In this document: positions 5,478 through 5,771 of the stretch, piece by piece
Layout of the letters: every line of letters begins with the position of its first letter
Numbering within the stretch: position 1 is the stretch's first letter
Source: Lysobacterales bacterium
GTDB taxonomy: Bacteria > Pseudomonadota > Gammaproteobacteria > Xanthomonadales > Xanthomonadaceae
Direction of reading: 5' to 3'
Assembly: GCA_015655035.1 (NCBI GenBank)
Contig: JAATFS010000414.1
Span: 1-5,771 of the forward strand
DNA: 5,771 nucleotides
The notes under the pieces: model-generated
Database searches by the model: none
What the model was told of the DNA's origin: nothing
Seen by the model: the letters and a program-made list of their open reading frames with translations, nothing else
Position numbers and translations under genes: made by a program

Positions 5478-5492
5478 CGCTAAATATCGTGA
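5477..5492 (-). promoter_or_regulatory. NrdR box, distal (abuts -35)
   Basis: TCACGATATTTAGCGT matches the NrdR consensus acaCwAtATaTwGtgt at 12 of 16 positions by my count and has the AT-rich centre typical of the family. Its last base is the first base of the -35 element. The gap to the proximal box is 16 bp, so a NrdR oligomer bound to both would cover the promoter from above -35 through -10. Confidence 0.78.
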
Positions 5493-5653
5493 AAAAACCG
5501 TTATCCCTTGTGGCGTCTGGCTTTGCGAAAACCCGAGCGAATCCAGACCGGCGGGCGCCTGCCTGACACGTCCAAATCGGCTGCGCAGTCAAGCGTGAAA
5601 GCGCCCGGAACCGTCGCAAGGGCAGCATCAGGGGAGCCCATCGCCCCCATCGG
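5493..5653. other. Intergenic spacer between the upstream gene and the nrdA promoter
   Basis: No gene or RNA is supported here. GTCTGG (5515-5520) and CCAGAC (5543-5548) form an inverted repeat with a 22-nt loop, and GGCGGGCGCCTGCC (5550-5563) is a near-palindrome with one mismatched pair. Neither is followed by a U-tract on the minus strand. They could relate to termination of the upstream gene or to an activator site, but nothing in the sequence decides this. Confidence 0.4.
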
Positions 5654-5771
5654 CTAGTTCCAGTGCAGCGCGGCCAGGGCTTTTTGCAGCCGCCGGGCAG
5701 CGTCGGCGGCGTCGAACGGCGCACGCCGCGGTGGGTCGTAGACCTCCGGCCGGGTGCCGCTGACCATCAGG
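5654..5771 (-). CDS. C-terminal end of an unrecognised protein (partial)
   Basis: One minus-strand frame is open from the window edge to a TAG at 5656-5654, giving 38 codons. The residues include RPEVYDPPRRAPFDAADAAR and end LQKALAALHWN. About 33 of 38 third positions are G or C, the codon pattern of the confident genes here, and the end reads like a charged, amphipathic C-terminal helix (DAADAARRLQKALAALHW). Most of the protein lies outside the window and I do not recognise the family, so I give no function. It ends about 177 bp before the nrdA -35 element. The promoter there argues that nrdA starts its own transcription unit, although readthrough is possible because I see no terminator. Confidence 0.6.
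   Translation of the reverse strand, partial: LMVSGTRPEVYDPPRRAPFDAADAARRLQKALAALHWN

Noticed and set aside
5356..5724. 122-codon minus-strand ORF spanning the promoter and riboswitch
   Set aside because: It overlaps the promoter, both NrdR boxes and the aptamer, and at its start it competes with another frame (stop at 5654) that has better codon use.
1..5771. CRISPR array, tRNA or rRNA genes, insertion sequence or phage signature
   Set aside because: No regularly spaced repeats, no cloverleaf or rRNA segments, and no transposase or integrase coding sequence were seen on either strand.

Overview
The window comes from a GC-rich proteobacterium. The gene set, the protein sequences and the gene order (class Ia ribonucleotide reductase nrdA-nrdB, then a flavodoxin, a thioredoxin and an acyl-CoA thioesterase) point to the Xanthomonadaceae, probably Xanthomonas or a close relative. 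That placement is inferred from familiarity with the family, not from a database search. Every convincing gene is on the minus strand, so the window reads as an operon from right to left.

Right end (about 5771-5493): the last 38 codons of an unrecognised minus-strand gene, then a spacer of about 160 bp with no gene. Control region (5492-5064): a sigma70-like promoter (TTGACG, 17-bp spacer, TATCTT) lies under two NrdR-type operators whose centres are 32 bp apart. The transcript would start near 5442 and carry a leader of about 380 nt. The first half of that leader has the conserved blocks of an adenosylcobalamin riboswitch (about 5434-5252). The rest (5251-5064) holds GC-rich hairpins and ends in a GGAGG ribosome-binding site just ahead of nrdA.

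Coding region: nrdA (829 aa) is the catalytic subunit, with an N-terminal ATP-cone and all expected redox and radical residues. nrdB (347 aa) is the radical-generating subunit, with all metal ligands and the radical tyrosine. The 180-bp nrdA-nrdB gap holds three strong hairpins that look like an intergenic repeat cluster. After nrdB come a 160-aa flavodoxin, a 108-aa thioredoxin with the unusual active site CPGC that overlaps the flavodoxin gene by 29 nt, and a hotdog-fold acyl-CoA thioesterase cut by the left edge.

Working model (inference): NrdAB makes deoxyribonucleotides, the thioredoxin is a candidate reductant for NrdA, and the flavodoxin a candidate electron source for building or repairing the NrdB radical cofactor. 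NrdR would repress initiation when dATP/ATP signals sufficiency. Cobalamin would lower expression through the leader, which makes sense if the organism also has a B12-dependent class II reductase elsewhere. The most notable point is that the riboswitch departs from the canonical core at two places.
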